This document shows positions 1 through 10,801 of a DNA stretch of 64,000 nucleotides, piece after piece. Position numbers and translations under genes: made by a program. Each line of letters begins with the position of its first letter. Position 1 is the first letter of the stretch. Below the pieces are notes generated by a model. That model searched no databases. It saw only the letters and a program-made list of their open reading frames with translations, and was not told where the DNA came from. Source of the stretch: Zygnema cylindricum. Taxonomy: Eukaryota; Streptophyta; Zygnematophyceae; Zygnematales; Zygnemataceae. Location: assembly GCA_037447655.1 (NCBI GenBank), contig JBBHKE010001653.1:87355-151354 (forward strand). The letters run 5' to 3'.

Positions 1-1124
1 TACCGTAGTTAGTTCTACCTTGATTAATCACACCTAGAATTAGTTCTACCTCGAAACCGCATATGCGGCTTTTCGATTTCCTTCTTACTTGTGTTTTCCC
101 ATAAAGACTCTTTGTCTCACTTGTAATATTATTCTTAGCTAAGACAAAAACTTAACGACAAGTGCCTTGTTTGCCTCTCTTTACCTTGTCTTTTGCTCTT
201 TTTGGCCTTCTCCCTATTTTTTGGCCTTTCCTATTTTTTTATTCCTTTCGGCTTTTCATGACCTCTCTTCAGTAAGTAAATCACATCTGGGGTAGTTTAC
301 ATATTTTTGAGACGTACACAAAGAATCACAGTCAATATCCTAAAGTTCATAGACAACAAGCAACTCCAAAAAATAGTTTACAGACGGAAATGATTGACAT
401 TTATAATGATGGTGTCCTATGTATCGTTAGGACATAGTATAGTATTTAATGACGTATCCAGAATATGTCTTATGATATCTATTAAAATGGGGCCTCCTTA
501 CTCAAAATAAAAAGACCAGCTGCTGCGGTTCAATACACAACTTTAGTTTTCAAGTACACCATAAGAGTTGTTAGTTCAGGTGGTTGTTTACGTTTTTTTT
601 GTTACGGGATTCATATACAAAAAGGAAAAACAAAAGGATAAGCTAAAGCTGCCCGTGGAAATTTTGAGAAACTTCTTTAGTACTCGAAAAAGGGAAGTTG
701 ACCCAAATTTTGGGAGTTGATACCGAAAAGGCTTGAGACCTATAGAGACCAATAATTTTTTTCTTTCCACATATATTTATTCTTCCCCGATTGTTTTTTT
801 TTTGGTTTTTGTTTTGTATTAACCGCGCGGTGAACCAAGAAGTCAGAATTCATTGTGCCGCAAGAATTTGTTGGGCAGGATTTGCCAAAATAAATCCCCT
901 AGATTTTATATTGGACCGTATTGTCTGTGGAAAATATGTTGACAGGTTGGTGGTATTTGAAATAATTGTACATTCATCCAAATCTTTTCAATCAAGAATC
1001 CCAGTTTTTCCAATCAGCCCTCCAGAAATGTCCAATTCAGTTACTCAAAAAATAGATAACTGTAATGGGATGCCGCCATGTCTCTGTCTTTGATTGTAAC
1101 TTTGCTGCCTTGTTTTGCTTACAG
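1..1124. other. Non-coding region upstream of first exon; no feature resolved
   Basis: AT-rich sequence with short pyrimidine runs. The exon at 1125 starts in phase 0, so at least one earlier exon of that gene should exist here or before the window. I could not find a stretch with both a good acceptor and a phase-compatible donor. An open stretch around 791-1093 has no clear splice support and is left uncalled. Confidence 0.4.
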
Positions 1125-2768
1125 GGGAGAAACAACTCACGCCAGAGTTTTTGGATGATCAGAAAGTTGTCCGCGAAGTTATACAGCAATGTAAGAAAAC
1201 CTCATTAGGCAAGAGGACCGAAGAATATATCTCTCAAGTTCTATTTTTGGTGTCTTTTATAAAACCTTCAGGCTTACTTTTTTTCTTTTTACTAGATCAC
1301 TTGCTCTTTTCATGCAAGGATTTCTTTTCTGCATGATTTTGAGAATGTGACTGGGTCCCACTCTTCTCATTATAGAGTGGCAATTCTGTTTCGGATCCCT
1401 TTCCCATTCCCAAAAAACAACAAAAAAACAAAAAAGAAAAAAAAAAAAACTTTACAAGCAGAGAACTAATCCCCAAAAGCACATTCTGTGTAAAGCAGGT
1501 AAGCGTGTGGGATCACCACCAAATAATGGATGAGAGTACGGAAAATGAACGATGGGAACAAATGAAAGAATGGAGTTTTACAAAGGAGGAGATATTGGAA
1601 CTTGTTAAAAGAGCAATACTACGACAGGAGGTAAGTATTTTATTTCTCTGCCATACGCCAAAGTCAATGTCAGTAGTGTGTAGCCTCTGCATTATACATT
1701 TTGAGATAAGTTTAGAGAATTTTTCTTATTTCCTGTGACATTCATGAAAGAGATATTTACAGCTGGAATCCATTTAAACCCAATACATTGAGGCGATTGT
1801 GAAATAGTAGTTGCAAATACTTCATAAACAGAAAACCCATGATTTAAACTGTCTAAATTTCAGAAATCCGTGGCAGCATAACTAACCTCATCTCACATTT
1901 GGTGTCAACACCGCTTTGATCCTGTTTGGTAATAAACCAATACTTGAATAGTGTGGCTACATAACATCAACTCCACATCTATTTCCCCCTAAGATGATCT
2001 GATTCTTTAATGCGACATTAAATAATGAGATATTATGTTTTTTTAATTCTTTTTTTCTAGTGGCACTAACTTCCAACCAGTAAAAATCCAGGTGGTTCAC
2101 GGTTGAAAGTGTTGAAATAGGAAAACTTTTTATAAACACTAAACTCCCTTCCTATCGACTCTTTGATACCCACTTTGTTTCCTTGCATTCACTTTTCATT
2201 TCCCTCAATGGATGTGGAAGTTAGTTTCGTACTGGATTAAGATGTTGTGAGATTAATATTTGTTACTCAAGATTTAGTGATCACCCTAACCTTCAAAGGC
2301 ATTAAAATTAAAAAAAAACCTAACCCTTGTCATGTTAAATCTGGTAGTCACACATTAATTTTGTACCTCTGTGGTGATTTTCACCTTACATGAGTTTGAT
2401 GGTTTCAGGGTAACGCACCGGCGATAAATCCCGACGAATTTGCCGATAATGTCTTCAAACACATTGGAAGTCCTAAAAAGGTGAGCTACTCAAGTAGGAG
2501 AGTTCTAGCCTATTTTGCTAACATGTATGCAACTTCGAAGAAATTGGTACTCAAATCTCATTACATGCTCAACTAAGTTGTCCGGTGATGTGTTTTCCAA
2601 CAGGCTTCATCCAAAAAGGAAAAAATTGCTCACAAAGATGTTGAGCAGCTCTCAAGAGTACGGATGATGATTGAACAAGGGAGTGCCAAACAACAGGCGT
2701 TTATTCAAGAAGAGAACCGCAAGCTACTGGAAAGTTTTCATATTGCGCTACGGAATTTAGTTCATTAG
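1125..2768 (+). CDS. Unrecognised protein, last four exons of a + strand gene (5' part missing)
   Basis: Four exons are supported by GT-AG borders, all in phase 0: 1125-1190, 1499-1630, 2409-2480 and 2604-2768 (TAG at 2766-2768). Acceptors are TTACAG, AAGCAG, TTTCAG and AACAG; donors are AAT|GTAAGA, GAG|GTAAGT and AAG|GTGAGC. Joined, they encode 144 residues plus stop. The protein is charged and probably helical: a Trp/Arg-rich start (NNSRQSFWMIRKL), an acidic middle (MDESTENERWEQMKEW), a segment KEEILELVKRA, a Lys-rich linker (SPKKASSKKEK) and a coiled-coil-like tail ending in a short hydrophobic helix. I do not recognise the family. The W-x(5)-KEEI-LVKRA stretch faintly recalls SANT/Myb-like helices, but the resemblance is too weak to name. 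The consistent phase across four exons argues for a real gene rather than a TE remnant. The start codon and N-terminus are not seen. Confidence 0.6.
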
Positions 2769-3124
2769 AGAAAATAAGAAGTGTATATAGTGAACGAAGA
2801 AAAAAGCAGAAGATGAACAGACATACAGTTTGTGGGAATTATGAAAATTTTCTGCAAAACGTAATTATGTAGGTGTTAGATATGCTAGAAATGGAAATAT
2901 GTCACTTATACACACAAAATGATTTAGCTTATTATGTGTTGAAAAGTACAGTACGGGTTCTAAGTACGGATTCTAAGTCGTACAGAGATTATTATTACTG
3001 TTCACTCGGACTGAAATTGAAATATCAGTGCTATAGGTTGACACATACTATTTAGGTTACGTTAAAACACTTAACTGTTAAGAGTGTAGGTTAATGATAT
3101 ATCAATTTGATTTTATTATAGTAC
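2769..3124. other. 3' flank of the first gene
   Basis: AT-rich sequence directly after the TAG at 2766-2768. It probably holds the 3' UTR. A short open stretch at 2873-3055 has no family signal and is not called a gene. Confidence 0.35.
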
Positions 3125-3735
3125 ATGTTGAAAAGATCGACAACACAATCGGAATGCGCAGAAAATTGACAAATTACACAATGCGGAAGCGAATTTAACT
3201 TAAATCAATTATCAACCAGCTCATATACATTAAATTCTCATGAACATAGATAGAGACATTACATAATTCAGAAGAGGAAATTCATATTAATTTTCATACA
3301 TTAACTCTACAATAATTTCTCCTTCATTTCTCCTTAGTTGTTCCTTACTTGTTACCTAATCCCTCACTATCTGGCATTTTAACTTGGCTTAGTCGCCAGA
3401 TTACATCTAGAAATCTAATTCTAGAAGCGTCGCATGTACTTGGACGCAAAAGACAACACAACGCAAATTGAAACTACTCGAAACGAAACGTCTAGAAGTA
3501 CAGCACTCAAAGTACAACGTAATCTACACGAAATTGATAGACGTACTACGCACGAACCGAAAGAACTAGAAGTCACGTACACAACCAAAATAGACCAAAC
3601 CGTTCACACTTAATCAAACAAAATTAAAAGTACAAATGAAACGAAACAAAATGCGAGACGTGACGCGCGACAAAACTGACCTATACTAAAAACGAACCAA
3701 CATTGACAAAATCCCACATTGCAATCCTAACAGTC
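3125..3735 (-). repeat. Dispersed repeat R, copy 1
   Basis: This segment matches 55740-56350 in inverted orientation. Shared landmarks, in order, are the GCGGAAGCGAATTT-like stretch, the 'ctggctgatg/atcaaccagct' stretch, CATGAGAATT, the GCCAGATTACAT stretch, TTCTAGAAGCGTC, and the terminal CCCACATTGC. A partial third copy lies at about 53560-53790. The copies are clearly diverged but collinear over about 600 bp. No coding capacity or terminal inverted repeats are apparent, so it may be a non-autonomous DNA element or the remnant of a larger one. Confidence 0.6.
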
Positions 3736-4229
3736 TGTTCGACATTGTAAACAATATTAAAATGTCCAAAGATCAAGCCCTAGCGTTTATTGAAATTGTT
3801 CACCGTCCCGACGATTTCGATATTAATGCCCCACAGCCTATTTAAGATAAAAGAGTTGACGCCGTAATGAAAAAAATAGAAGAAGTGAAAATGAAGAGAA
3901 ATTACTCGAAAGAGAGGCAAAATGAAAGGAGGTAGTCTTTTTTAGCTTTCAAAGCGACTTTTTTCATATTAACGCGAATTGACAATAAATACAAAAAATA
4001 TAGAGTCACTTTTAGGAAGCGTAATGTACTGAAGAGTATTGAATGTGAAGTCATAAATGACGAGAAAGTAATATGACAAAATAGCAAAGAACCCAAAAGA
4101 AAAAGAAAAGACAAGATAGAGAAAGACAAGAGAGTAACGACAAATAAGAGTACAAGAGAGAGGTTTGTCGTTTGGGTGTCTTTTGATTGAATAATTTACA
4201 ATGAGACACACGGGAGTCTTATAGTAAAA

Positions 4230-4500
4230 CCGAAAAGAAAGGGTAGCCAAAAAGCTCTAGAAGGTACAACTAAACAGGTGAAACCTAGGAAGGTACATCT
4301 AGGTATGCTAAAAGGAATCTAAGTCTAAGAAGATTCCTACGTAAGAATAATCAACACTAACAAAGGTATGTACATTCAACTAAATAAAGTACAAAATCAT
4401 TAAACCGTAGTACAAGACTAAAAGCGTAGCGAGAAAGTAACTAAAGTTGTGTAGAACCTGATAAATACTAAAAGATACTAAAAGTGAATTCCAACATTTG
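4230..4500 (+). repeat. Dispersed repeat S, copy 1
   Basis: Collinear in the same orientation with about 55190-55440. Shared blocks include AGGTAGCC/GGGTAGCC, GCTAAAAGGAAT, GATTCCTACG, CTAACAAAGGTATGTA and AAGTACA. The 3736-4229 and 4501-5090 flanks contain only AT-rich sequence and short spurious open frames. Confidence 0.5.
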
Positions 4501-5091
4501 TTGCATGGATTGTTTGGATTTTTTCTTCACACAATGTGATGTCATTTTTACACAATAAGGAATTTAACTTTTTCCCCTTTTGTGAACAAGAAAAAGAAAA
4601 ATGAAAATAATGATAAAATTGCCAAGCATCCATTGAGAAAATTTATTAAAAAAAAAAAGTCACAAAACCACAAGCTGACAAATGACAAAAGAAACATAAG
4701 GGAAAACAAAACGATGGAGAAAATTTGAAACCATTTCTCTCTCTTTCCATAAGGAGCTCCTTCTTTACATGTTGAAAATAAAAACACAACTTGGAAAAAA
4801 ATATAAAAATAAATAAAAAAAATGAATCAATAAACTATTTCAAAAAAAATGAAACCTAAGAACCCTATTTTTTTTACGCTTTTGTCCTTTTATGCATTTA
4901 GGGGTATTAAATACATAAAAATGTAAAAACGTCATTTAATGCGTTTATACATCTTATCTCTTCCTTGAAAGTAAAGAGATATCCATGTAAAAATCGAATT
5001 AAAACTCATACCTAGTGTATAAAAGGGCATATAAAAATTTAGTTCAAACACACATAACCAAGCACTTAGAAACCTTTAACCTAACCCGACC

Positions 5092-5400
5092 AATTTTCCA
5101 CTCTAATTGGACGGCAATTCCAGTACGCTTCCTTGGGCGTTTCCCATAGGAAGGCAGAAAATTGCGCGCCCAAACGCCAATTAGAAACCTCACCTAACCC
5201 AAACCTATTTTCCACATAAGCCGGACAACAATTCCCGTATGTTCCCCGAGCGCTTAACCTACAACTATTTCCCCCACCGATTTTCCATACCGATTTTACA
5301 CCGATTTTACACAGATTCTCCACACTAGTTCAGCGGCAATTACAGCACGTTCTCCTGAACGTTTCATCGACGGCAGAAAGTTTGCAAGCCGCGTCCAAAC
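5092..5400 (-). pseudogene. Decayed tandem copies of the terminal root-cap exon
   Basis: On the - strand the last ~85 bp of the functional final exon (5424-5500, plus the TAATTAGAGTGG just past it) recur at about 5092-5182 and 5315-5400, with a weaker copy near 5205-5260. Each copy keeps the order 'reading into a TTTCC-x-CTCTAATTxGACGGCAATTCC-like 3' end', then GGGCGTTTCCC and the GGCAGAAAxTT block. All three carry indels relative to the functional copy, so none keeps the full frame of the functional C-terminus. They look like decayed tandem duplications of the gene's 3' end. Confidence 0.6.
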
Positions 5401-5423
5401 CTCATCCAAACCGACTTTCCACT

Positions 5424-7518
5424 CTAATTAGACGGCAATTCCAGGACGTTTTCCTGGGCGTTTCCCTGGAAGGCGGAGAATTTGCAGTCAGCGTCCAAAA
5501 TGCCGGACGAGACATAGTCGGTCGGGGAACCGTCAAGAAATCCGCGGCCGCTTTCGCTGTCGGCCGCAATAGGATGCTGAAGGAGGGCCGTCAGACGCGA
5601 GAATTCGACGGCTCGATTTTCGCGCCCTTCCCGATACGTCTGGCCGAGGACTCCGTGGACCGAAGGAGTCGTCTGGAGAGAGGGAGAAAAGAAAAAACAG
5701 GGAAAATGAATGAGAGGAGAGTTCTGGGTCATCATGTGGGAAGTTAAATTGTACTAAATGTGTGACATAGAAAAAAAGAGCTTGTGAGAAGAAATGAAAG
5801 CGTGCGTAAATTTAGAACTCTAAGAATGTGAGACTTAACGTGGATAGAGTGCGAGGTTGGGAGACGGTTAAGCTACGACGCGATAAGATATGGTATGAAA
5901 AATATTAGGAGAGAGAGAAAGAGAGAGAGATATATAGAATGCTACCTTAAACCAGTTGATTCCAAGGCTAAAGTGAACCTCGGCATCTTCCGGCCTCTGG
6001 AGCAATGGGTTCGCGACACGAATACGGACATCCATGTCCAAAAGCTCGGCAATTTTGACGCTGTAATAGTCCACGTCATAAGCTCCCTTCTTTTCCACAT
6101 CCTCAAACTTGATGGTCAAACCGCCTTCCATTTTCAATTCCTCTCCAACCTGCATTCTTGGAATATCGTCACCATCTGCGGCCGCACGTGCCAAAAATCC
6201 CTCTCCACGAGTAGTTTCCCTTCCCCCACGTGCTACTAAATGGAGACTATGGCCTTCACCCTCTACAAACCACAAAAGACCCACTTCCTTGATCCATGTT
6301 CGCATAGCTTTTCCGTTTTTGATAACGGTGGCGCTTTCCGTACGGTTGTCCAAGTATCCGGTCATCTTCATGTTGATGTGGAGGTTGGAGTCCGAAACAA
6401 GACAAAAGCTTTTGTCGGGTTCTCCACTAAAATCATAGTGTGTGCCGTGTGCACCGACCAAATGAGGATCGTCATTTACTGTCGCTTTGCATTTTCCACC
6501 GACTTTTGTCTTGACCAAAACGTTGTTCGTACATTCTGGGCCCTTTCCTCCGCGGTACACAAAGCATAGACCTCCATAGGCTCCCCTGGAAAACACAATC
6601 CCAGAAAATCATGGTTAATTTGGTTAATTGGAGTGTTTTTGAGTTTATTTGAGTTAATTCGAGTTAATTGGGCGACCGAGAAGTTGGATCGCAAAAAATA
6701 CCAAATCTGAAAACAAAAAGATCTTTAAGACATGATGGAATTGACGCGATAATTATTGGCTTGAATTGAACTTATTCATGTTTTGAAAAAAAGAGACAAA
6801 GTGGTGAAAGATCGACTTGACATAAGTGTGCTATTCATTTGATACAAATTATAGACTTAAGGCTTCCACAATTATCCATAATTATACATTGAACAGTGGA
6901 AGGAAATTAAAAGTCGTGGGCAATTAATGAAATTTGATATTATTGCATTCATAGTACATCACGAGTTCCTTGTTCATCTTATTCTCTTAAAACTAAAGGT
7001 TTGAGGGAAATGCTTTCTCCTTACAAGTTAAGCCATTGCCAAAAAGTACACTTCGACGCATCTTTGCATTTAAGGCAACATTTTTCTGCGGAACCCTTTT
7101 TGAACGCTCGAATATTAGCGTTGACCACCGTGTCATCGGGCAGGTCACCCGACAAATAAAACGCGGCCGTTCCGTACCCCACCAGTAACGGACAGCCGGA
7201 CGGAATCTGTTCACAGAAACGGACATAGAACTCGTTCAGCGTCGATCAAACTAAGCTGATTCCCATGCCCTTCATTTAAGCAGCACTATTTACCACAAAA
7301 AAAAAAATTTCTCACAAAAAAAAATAAAAAAATAACTATAATAAATAAAAAAATAAAAAATCTGTACTTACCACAAATTTTCCCTTGAGGCCTCCTTTTT
7401 TGCAGGATCCCGTGTTGCAGCCATTATTGTCGCGGTAATTAGGGCATTGAGCTGTCACGACTACGCCGCCCACGAGAGCAAGGAGGAGGAGGGAAGAGAC
7501 CAAGCTGTTTGCCGCCAT
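5424..7518 (-). CDS. Secreted PAN/Apple-like plus root-cap (LEA-related) domain protein, four exons
   Basis: Exons on the - strand: 7518-7372, 7206-7025, 6585-5946 and 5672-5424 (405 residues). The start is the ATG at 7518 in CCAGCCATGG; the codon upstream is TTG. Splice borders are GTG|GTAAGT, AACAG|, CTT|GTAAGG, TTCCAG|, AAG|GTAGCA and CTCCAG|, and the frame is continuous through phases 0, 2 and 0. Residues 1-23 form a signal peptide. Residues about 27-125 are Cys-rich, with CCLKCKDASKCTFWQW (residues 92-107) like a PAN/Apple module. Residues 149-182 carry the DPH-x-GxxGTHYDFSGE and CLVSDSNLHIN signature of plant root-cap proteins, which resembles a VWD-type fold. HGVLGQTYR (329-337) opens the last exon, and the C-terminal LDADC motif is present. 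Root-cap family proteins are extracellular and of unproven biochemistry; a cell-wall or mucilage role is inference. An AG at 7216 (exon start 7215) could serve as an alternative acceptor for exon 2. Confidence 0.87.
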
Positions 7519-7690
7519 GGCTGGCAAGACTTGGAGGGGAAAGGGGATAGAGACAGAGAAGGGAAGAAAGATGGGAGAAGAAAAGAGGAAAAGATGTGGG
7601 AAAGAGGTGTGGTAAAAAAGTGAGAGGCGAGGGAAAGAAGAAGCAAAGAAGAGAGAAGGGGAAGAGAAGGAGAGACGAGAGAATTGTAAA
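7519..7690 (-). promoter_or_regulatory. CT-rich 5' leader of the root-cap gene
   Basis: Read on the - strand, the ~170 bp before the ATG at 7518 are almost entirely C and T, which is typical of plant 5' UTR pyrimidine tracts. The leader ends at CCAGCC next to ATGG, a favourable start context. Confidence 0.5.
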
Positions 7691-7708
7691 TCTTCAACTT
7701 GGTTTTCT

Positions 7709-7716
7709 AATTTATA
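7709..7716 (-). promoter_or_regulatory. Putative TATA box of the root-cap gene
   Basis: TATAAATT on the - strand, within CTATAAATTAG, lies about 20-30 bp before the start of the CT-rich leader and about 190 bp before the ATG at 7518. Position and sequence suit a plant core promoter. The transcription start is inferred, not shown. Confidence 0.5.
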
Positions 7717-8115
7717 GTTTTCTTACAAAAACGTACGATCCTGTGAAGTAAGGCGTGAGTTAATACGTGTCGGTGATGACGTGGTGAAATAGGTTCAGAA
7801 AATCAAAGAAAAAGGACGGACATCTGTACGATTGATGTAATTTTAAGAGAATTCGTACATCCTGGATCTCCGCCTGAAATGTCGGTTACGTACTATAGAT
7901 GGCCGGTGGCCAGGTGGACCTCAGGAGAAAAACACACATGTCGTGTTTCTCAGAGTGATGACTGTGACGTTATGAACTGGTCAGCAGGTTTACTTTACAT
8001 GACGACAAATTGTATTGTTGTCGACAAAGTTATTGAAATCCTTAACCAACATAAATTTGTTCGCACTCCGCAAGTTTGATTTGCAGTAACCGAAAGACCT
8101 ATGCGGACAGGATTA

Positions 8116-8245
8116 GCGTGTTTCCATTGGATACTGAGGCCTCCGTACCGGTGTCCCGAACCAAAAAGTTAACGAACCAAGTCCTCACTAATAAACGCGG
8201 CAAAGAAACGGAGAGCTCTCGGTTTCCATGGAAACACGCCCTACT
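8116..8245. repeat. Short inverted-repeat element (MITE-like)
   Basis: GCGTGTTTCCATTGG near 8117 is mirrored by CCATGGAAACACGC near 8227-8242, giving about 14-bp terminal inverted repeats around ~100 bp. No clear target duplication was found. It lies in the upstream region of the root-cap gene. Confidence 0.35.
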
Positions 8246-9129
8246 TGCGGCACCGTAAAAGCCATCCTGGCGAACACAAAATGACAAAATCCTTTCCATT
8301 AAAAGTTTGAAACCGAGAGCCTTCGGTTACAGTGTTAGGAATAACCGCGTCATCACAGTAGAATATAGTTGTTCAAATCGCGTTATTTTTTCCTTTTTTC
8401 CGATTGAAACGTATAATTCGTGACTTTTGAAAAAATAGTAAATAAACGTGTACTGTAAACTGAAACTGAAAATTTACGGAAACCTGTAAACAAATTACTG
8501 TAACTGTACATTTTTTAACGGATATGTATGTAATAAAACGGGAAATATGCGTTGTACTTATTGGTACTTTCTGTTCAGTGAACTGAACAGGAATACCATG
8601 GAAGTTGTACATTATATAATCGAAAATGTACGGACATTTTCAAAAAGAGACGTTGAACGTCACAATAATTTCGCGCGTTCAGTTTGAAATTTGTACGGGC
8701 GTCTTCTTCAACTTTTTTTGAAAGAAGACGCCATGGAACATTGAAAACAAAACCTTGAGGAAGGCGCTTCCCCATATCCTACCCTCCTCCCTCCCAAGCC
8801 TTTTACTATCCTCGCGTCCAGACTTCGACAAAAACAATCATGCCCAGAAATCGAGGAGAGGTGTGGGAGCACGTGAAGGCTGCAGAGTAGAGTAGAGATA
8901 GACAAAAAATATGTATATATTTTTTTTTATTAATGTGATCGATCTTTATTAAATATCTTGTTTTTCTATGTCGTGCAAATTGCTGAATGTGAAAAATGTC
9001 ATTTGTTCTTGGTCTGTATTTTATTTTTTTGGAGTTATGCGTTGTCTGCAAGATAGAGAAAGAAGGCAGACAGAAGGCGGCCATGTTTGTCTGTCAGATA
9101 GGCTCGGACACTCGAAATTTCATAAAATT

Positions 9130-9226
9130 TTACCCTCGTGGCATTCGAACCCGGGTACGTGAAGTGCGTAGCGTGCCCTAAGGTGAACGACTGCACTACC
9201 AGTTGGTGAAGAAGTTTCGATACCAG
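9130..9226 (-). repeat. tRNA-like segment, possible SINE head
   Basis: On the - strand, TGGTAGTGCAGTCG (A-box-like) is followed about 50 nt later by GGGTTCGAATGCC (B-box-like, one base off consensus). The segment does not fold convincingly into a full cloverleaf and lacks a clear acceptor stem, so it is not called a tRNA gene. A SINE whose body runs toward 8900 is the most likely explanation. Flanking sequence from 8300 to 9130 holds no supported gene. Confidence 0.35.
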
Positions 9227-9956
9227 CAAGTAGTGTGATAAAAATATAAAGAGTTTAGTGTTTTACTGCTCATTTAACGGGAAAAACTTGCAAACTGCGT
9301 TATATGTAATAGTTTTTTGTTTTTTAATGTACGGAATAGTACGGAAGGAAATTCATTAACGATTATTTGCGATTTGATCAAAAGGTTCAACGCGCTTGTT
9401 ACGTATAATTCGTCGCGTACGGTACGTTCGCACTAATCGCCGTGAACAACTATGGACAACAATAAACCGTTAAGTATGCGTACAGTACGAGTTTAGTTTT
9501 TGGGTGCACCGTGCAAGCAAGATATTTGGCATCAACTTGTTTGACGTCTTAGTACGGGAATTTAAACGTCACGGGCTCCTGTCTTTTCGTCTAGAGCCCT
9601 AAGCATCTTTAAGCGTCAACTCTATTTTAAAGTATAAAGTAAAATACACGATACCCACCATTAATTACTTGACACTCGGTACTTGAAATATGTTACAGTT
9701 GTAGACGTCTACAAAATGTGAGACAGCATACGAAACAAAATGTAGACGACTACGAAACTTTGTACAATTGTTGACGTCTAAAAAAACGGAGACAGTTGTC
9801 GACGTCGAGGTTCTTGTGACATTGTAGCGAAGTCATGCTACCTTGTGATGTCATGAGTATGTAAACTTTCCGCCACGGCTTCCCGATTTTTTTTTCTTAT
9901 CTTTTGTCATTCGATATGTCATCAAACTAACACAAAAAACATTCAAAAAAAAGAAA

Positions 9957-9957
<1 letters not shown>

Positions 9958-10008
<51 letters not shown>
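9958..10008. repeat. AT dinucleotide microsatellite
   Basis: Nearly uninterrupted (AT)n of about 50 bp, inside the left part of the foldback-like repeat at 9600-11450. Confidence 0.9.
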
Positions 10009-10010
<2 letters not shown>

Positions 10011-10759
10011 TTCATTTGATACTATTATCGTTGCATTTCATTTAGACAAGAGAGAAAAAGGAGCGCTCGAGTGAGAAAAAGCGGGAGAGACGAGGATGAC
10101 ATAAACTTTTGCGAAGGACCCGTGAATGAAAGTGGAGGTCCGAGACCCTAACGATATTTCGTACATGCTTGTCATTTTCGTACATACAAGCACGTGATGA
10201 GCAGTGAAAAAAATAGCGTGTACACTCTCTCGTGCATTTTTTTTTTGAAGACGTCTCATGTGTGCAATCTCGATTTTCTATTCGTCAATAAAGTATTATT
10301 TTAATAAAAAGCAGGTTGCGATTAGATTCCAGTACAAGTGTGAATATGAGCTGGTGTGACGTGGAAGTGGGTCGAAATAATATTACGCCAAACTGACGTA
10401 CTATCCAAGTTCCAAGATGAGGCAAAATATACTTTGGTTCTTGCCCGTTTTTCGTACGGCGTAAGATTTTCTCGTTGCAAGTCCCAATTTTTGTGAAAAC
10501 GACGGAAAAAGAACCCTTACTTGAACACATGGGCACACACCCTTAGGGTACTTTTGCATGTGCTAAAACTACAATTATGTTCTGTCGTTTTCCTCCATAA
10601 TTTAGAAAAAAACGAGAAAACCCGCAGCCGTATCAAAAAATTGAGATTACTACCTTACATGTTGCGTTACCTTGAAACTTTATATGTACTAGAGTTGCGA
10701 TGCAGTTTGTCGTCTAGCGTGTATCGGCCCACTTTCGCGTCCTTTGAGCTCATCTTCAA

Positions 10760-10801
10760 ACTTTATATAAAATCACCTCGCGAGGTGATTTTAAATAAAG
10801 T
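10760..10801. repeat. 42-bp palindrome centred on TCGCGA
   Basis: A nearly perfect inverted repeat with core ACCTCGCGAGGT-like sequence (CACCTCGCGAGGTG here), flanked by arms reading ACTTTAT... and ...ATAAAGT. The same palindrome occurs at 36646-36687 and 41339-41380, and a variant at 14006-14055. Confidence 0.85.

Noticed and set aside
1505-1738. A short single-exon gene starting at 1505
   Set aside because: It is better explained as exon 1499-1630 with a GTAAGT donor; the sequence after 1630 is intronic.
3762-3845. Short + strand peptide MSKDQALAFIEIVHRPDDF...
   Set aside because: Only 27 codons, no neighbouring exons or known motif; could be a gene remnant but is not supportable.
3902-4787. 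Phe/Leu-rich - strand frames (75-93 residues)
   Set aside because: AT-rich sequence yields hydrophobic frames by composition; no gene structure.
5382-6569. Several + strand frames of 100-121 residues
   Set aside because: They lie antisense to the last two exons of the root-cap gene, which have motif and splice support.
7879-8258. + strand frames of 60-66 residues
   Set aside because: No family signal, overlap with a MITE-like inverted repeat, and no splice partners.
9130-9226. A tRNA gene on the - strand
   Set aside because: A- and B-box-like words are present but there is no matching 7-bp acceptor stem or clean anticodon arm; kept only as a possible SINE head.
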